From assembly GCA_030770425.1 (NCBI GenBank), contig JASJFT010000118.1, forward strand, positions 1 through 64,000: a stretch of 64,000 nucleotides of DNA. The letters run 5' to 3'. Each line of letters begins with the position of its first letter. Positions within the stretch are counted from its first letter, which is position 1. Shown here piece after piece: positions 61,407 to 64,000 of this stretch. A program made the position numbers and the translations under genes. This DNA comes from Darksidea phi. Its lineage: Eukaryota; Ascomycota; Dothideomycetes; Pleosporales; Lentitheciaceae. Under the pieces are notes generated by a model. It worked only from the letters and a program-made list of their open reading frames with translations, did no database searches and was not told the DNA's origin.

Positions 61407-64000
61407 AGTATAAGTTTATAACTATACTTTTTAAAATATATAAAGAATAATTAAATTTATAATTTTTAAGATTATAAAATTATATATAAAGAAGTATAAA
61501 GAAATATACTCTACTATAAATTATAAAACTAATAACTAGTTTTTAATTCTAAATTTAAATTTATATAAAATATATTTATAAAAATATTTAATATTAGTTT
61601 CTATTATTATATAGTATAAAGATCTAGTAATAGATAAGATAATTTTCTTAAAAAAGAAGTATATAAATTAATATAAAGATTAATATAAATATAAAAGAGA
61701 GATAATAAATATATAAAAATATCTTCTAGTTTTTAAACTTAAATATTTATAATTTATAAAGAAAGATAGTATATCTTATCTTATAACTAGATTTAGTACT
61801 TACTTAATATATATAAGAATCTATTTTACTTTTTAATTAGATATATTAATAGTATTAAATAAGAAGAATTAATTATTAAGACTAGTTATAATAAAGAATA
61901 TTTAAGAATAAATTTTTTTTTATATCTATTAAATATAATTTTCTATAAGCTATTATTCTCTACTCTAAATACTTATATTATAAGACTCGCTTTATAGAAA
62001 TCTAGCTAGTATTTTATAAATTAAAAGACTTTTAAGAAGATTAGTTCTATTAATATCTAAATTTATATATAATATAACTTTAGTAATTAATATTAACTAA
62101 TTAAAAAACTTATTCTTAAAGTATTTTAAGTTTATTATACTAAACTAATATATTTTATAAGTAAATTATATATATAAGTAAGCTATATATATTATTAAAT
62201 CTTTATAATATATTATCTATTAACTCTTATAGCTTAACTAATTACTATTTAATTATCTTATAATAAAGTAGATATTTTTCTTACTATCTTAACTATTAAT
62301 CGAAATTAGATTTATAATATTAGAAAGACTATAATAATATTTAATATTTTTAAAAGTATACTTTATAGTCGACGTATTAAAATTACTATATAATATAATT
62401 ATTAATCTAATTTAAAAAAGCTTTTTAAGTTAAAGAAGAAGATAATTATTAAATATATAATTAATTTAAATTTATAAAGATTTAGCTTAGACTATTATAT
62501 AAACTCTTTTATATAATATTCTATTATATACTCTTATTTAATCTTACTAACTCTAAGTATAGAAAAGAACTAGTATACTATAATAATTTTTACTATATTA
62601 ATACTAAGTAACTACTACGAAATACTAATAACTATTTCCTCTCTTCTTCCTCTTTTCTCTCTTTTCTACTATCTTATTATACGTTATACGTACCTTTATA
62701 TAGAATCCGGGTTAAGGCTAATAGAACGTTTATTATACTATTAGTTTCTAATAGATTAAGATTAAGTTAACGAATTCTATTACTAGAATAACTACTTAGG
62801 AAAAGATCTAATCTTATTTATAAGTATTAGATAAAGAGCTAAAGATTAACTATAAAGAATTAAAATAGAAAGTCTAAGAGATTCTTTACCCTCTTATACC
62901 CGTTCTTATTCCTTAAGATAGTAGTAGTAGTAGTAGTAAAAGTAGTAACTTCTATAACTTCTATAACTTCTATAGTAGCTATAGAAGTAGTTACCTTAGC
63001 GACTTCTATAACTTCTAAGTTAGATAATATTAAATTACTAACTAAGTATAGCTTAGCTATTATAGCTATATTAGAGCTTATCCTATACCTCTCTAATTCT
63101 AAGGTTATAATACTCGCTCCTCTCTTTTAAGCTTCGTCCTCGAAGACTTTACTATATCTACTACTCCCTAGCTAGTAGTACCCGTATTTAGTAGATTTCT
63201 TTTTTTAAACTATACTATATTCTATATATATATACTATATAGTCTATTTAGAGCTATAGTTATTCTACCTCTTTAGTAAGATATAAGAGTAATTAATCTA
63301 CTATTCTTACGGGACTAATTATCCTCTATCTTTAATTAACTTTCTAGATCTTAATAATACCTAAGACTTCTATAATAACTCGTTCCGAATATTATTATCG
63401 TCTTATAGATCGTCTATTTACTTATTCTTATTCTATATTAATACTCTATTTCTATTATTATACCGTATAGCCTTCTTAAACCTATTATATTAATCTTTAG
63501 TTTAGCTTCTATATAGAGTATATCCGTCGTAGATTAAAGTATAATCTAGTAGTAACTAAAAGAGATTAGATAAAGATAGATAAATAGAAATTTAATCTTT
63601 AAGCTAAGCTAGATACTATATATTCTACCTATAATAAGATCTTTATCTAAATAGTTAAGCTTTATATTTATAAGATCTATCTCTTAAAGTAGCTTTAGGA
63701 CCTAGAGCGTTATAAGGCTAAAATATATTATTATAAGCTTACGTCTCTTAAAGAGCTAGATTAATTAGAGTAAGAGAAAGCTAAGTATTCTACTTCTTCT
63801 AATTTACTCGAGTTACTATAGTAACCCTTACTATATAAGTCTACTAATTTCTTCTTTCTAGATAGTTAGGAGCCTTTATCTTTAGATACCCCTAGTAATA
63901 TTATTTAACTAGTCTCTAATAGCCCTATAGATTCTTAATTAGTTCCTAGGTATTCTAGCTAGTAGGCTATTCTATCTACTTAACTAAATATTTCTACTAA
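61407..64000. other. RIP-mutated AT-rich DNA of unknown origin
   Basis: CA and TG are nearly absent and there are no open frames. The first bases may continue the cyclin 3' end split by D. At 62921-62938 there is a GTA run, followed by three ACTTCTATA units (about 62947-62975); one frame there would be Ser/Thr-rich. From about 62690 the base composition is a little richer in G and C, suggesting a former coding region, but I recognise no motif and find no LTR pair. Confidence 0.6.

Overview
The window looks like a filamentous ascomycete (Pezizomycotina) chromosome with a two-speed genome. Two AT-rich blocks (about 110-24,865 and 51,950-64,000) hold LTR retrotransposons mutated by repeat-induced point mutation (RIP). 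Between them lies a gene island of about 27 kb with balanced base composition and short introns of 43-106 bp. In the AT-rich blocks the dinucleotides CA and TG are almost absent, so ATG, Trp, His, Gln and most Cys codons are gone and no reading frame survives. A Dothideomycete with AT isochores is my best guess from this pattern; I cannot prove it from sequence alone.

Left block. I resolve three complete Ty3/Gypsy chromovirus insertions with equal-length LTR pairs and exact 5-bp target duplications. B (2421-18047, minus strand) carries A (5845-12893, minus) nested inside it. C (18219-24655, plus) lies beside them. A 5' fragment (E, 110-1589) belongs to the same family as B. Between and beside these lies a RIP-eroded 12-bp tandem array that B and C appear to have split.

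Gene island. The confident genes are mostly conserved housekeeping genes: a CIA30-type complex I assembly factor (minus) divergent from a Rim2-type mitochondrial pyrimidine nucleotide carrier (plus); an Mba1/mL45-like mitochondrial protein with a Tim44-type domain; the Mediator kinase-module subunit Med12; and, convergent with it, a pyridoxamine-phosphate-oxidase-like flavoprotein. Four of these five are linked to mitochondria or to transcription, but I see no operon-like logic.

The rest of the island is accessory: four unrelated protein-kinase-like genes or relics (one truncated FunK1, one with a premature stop), a WD40 scrap from an NLR-type protein fused to a copy of the flavoprotein promoter, a transposase scrap, a subtilase-like relic, and two copies of an unrecognised relic family. 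Several relics carry in-frame TAA or TAG stops of the kind CA-to-TA mutation produces.

Right block. The island ends in a striking relic: a B-type mitotic cyclin whose N-terminal part, with its destruction box, is still readable, while its cyclin boxes are riddled with RIP stops. Chromovirus D (52825-61401, plus; same family as B but inverted relative to it) is inserted at the 3' end of this relic. The last 2.6 kb is AT-rich RIP-mutated DNA that I cannot assign.
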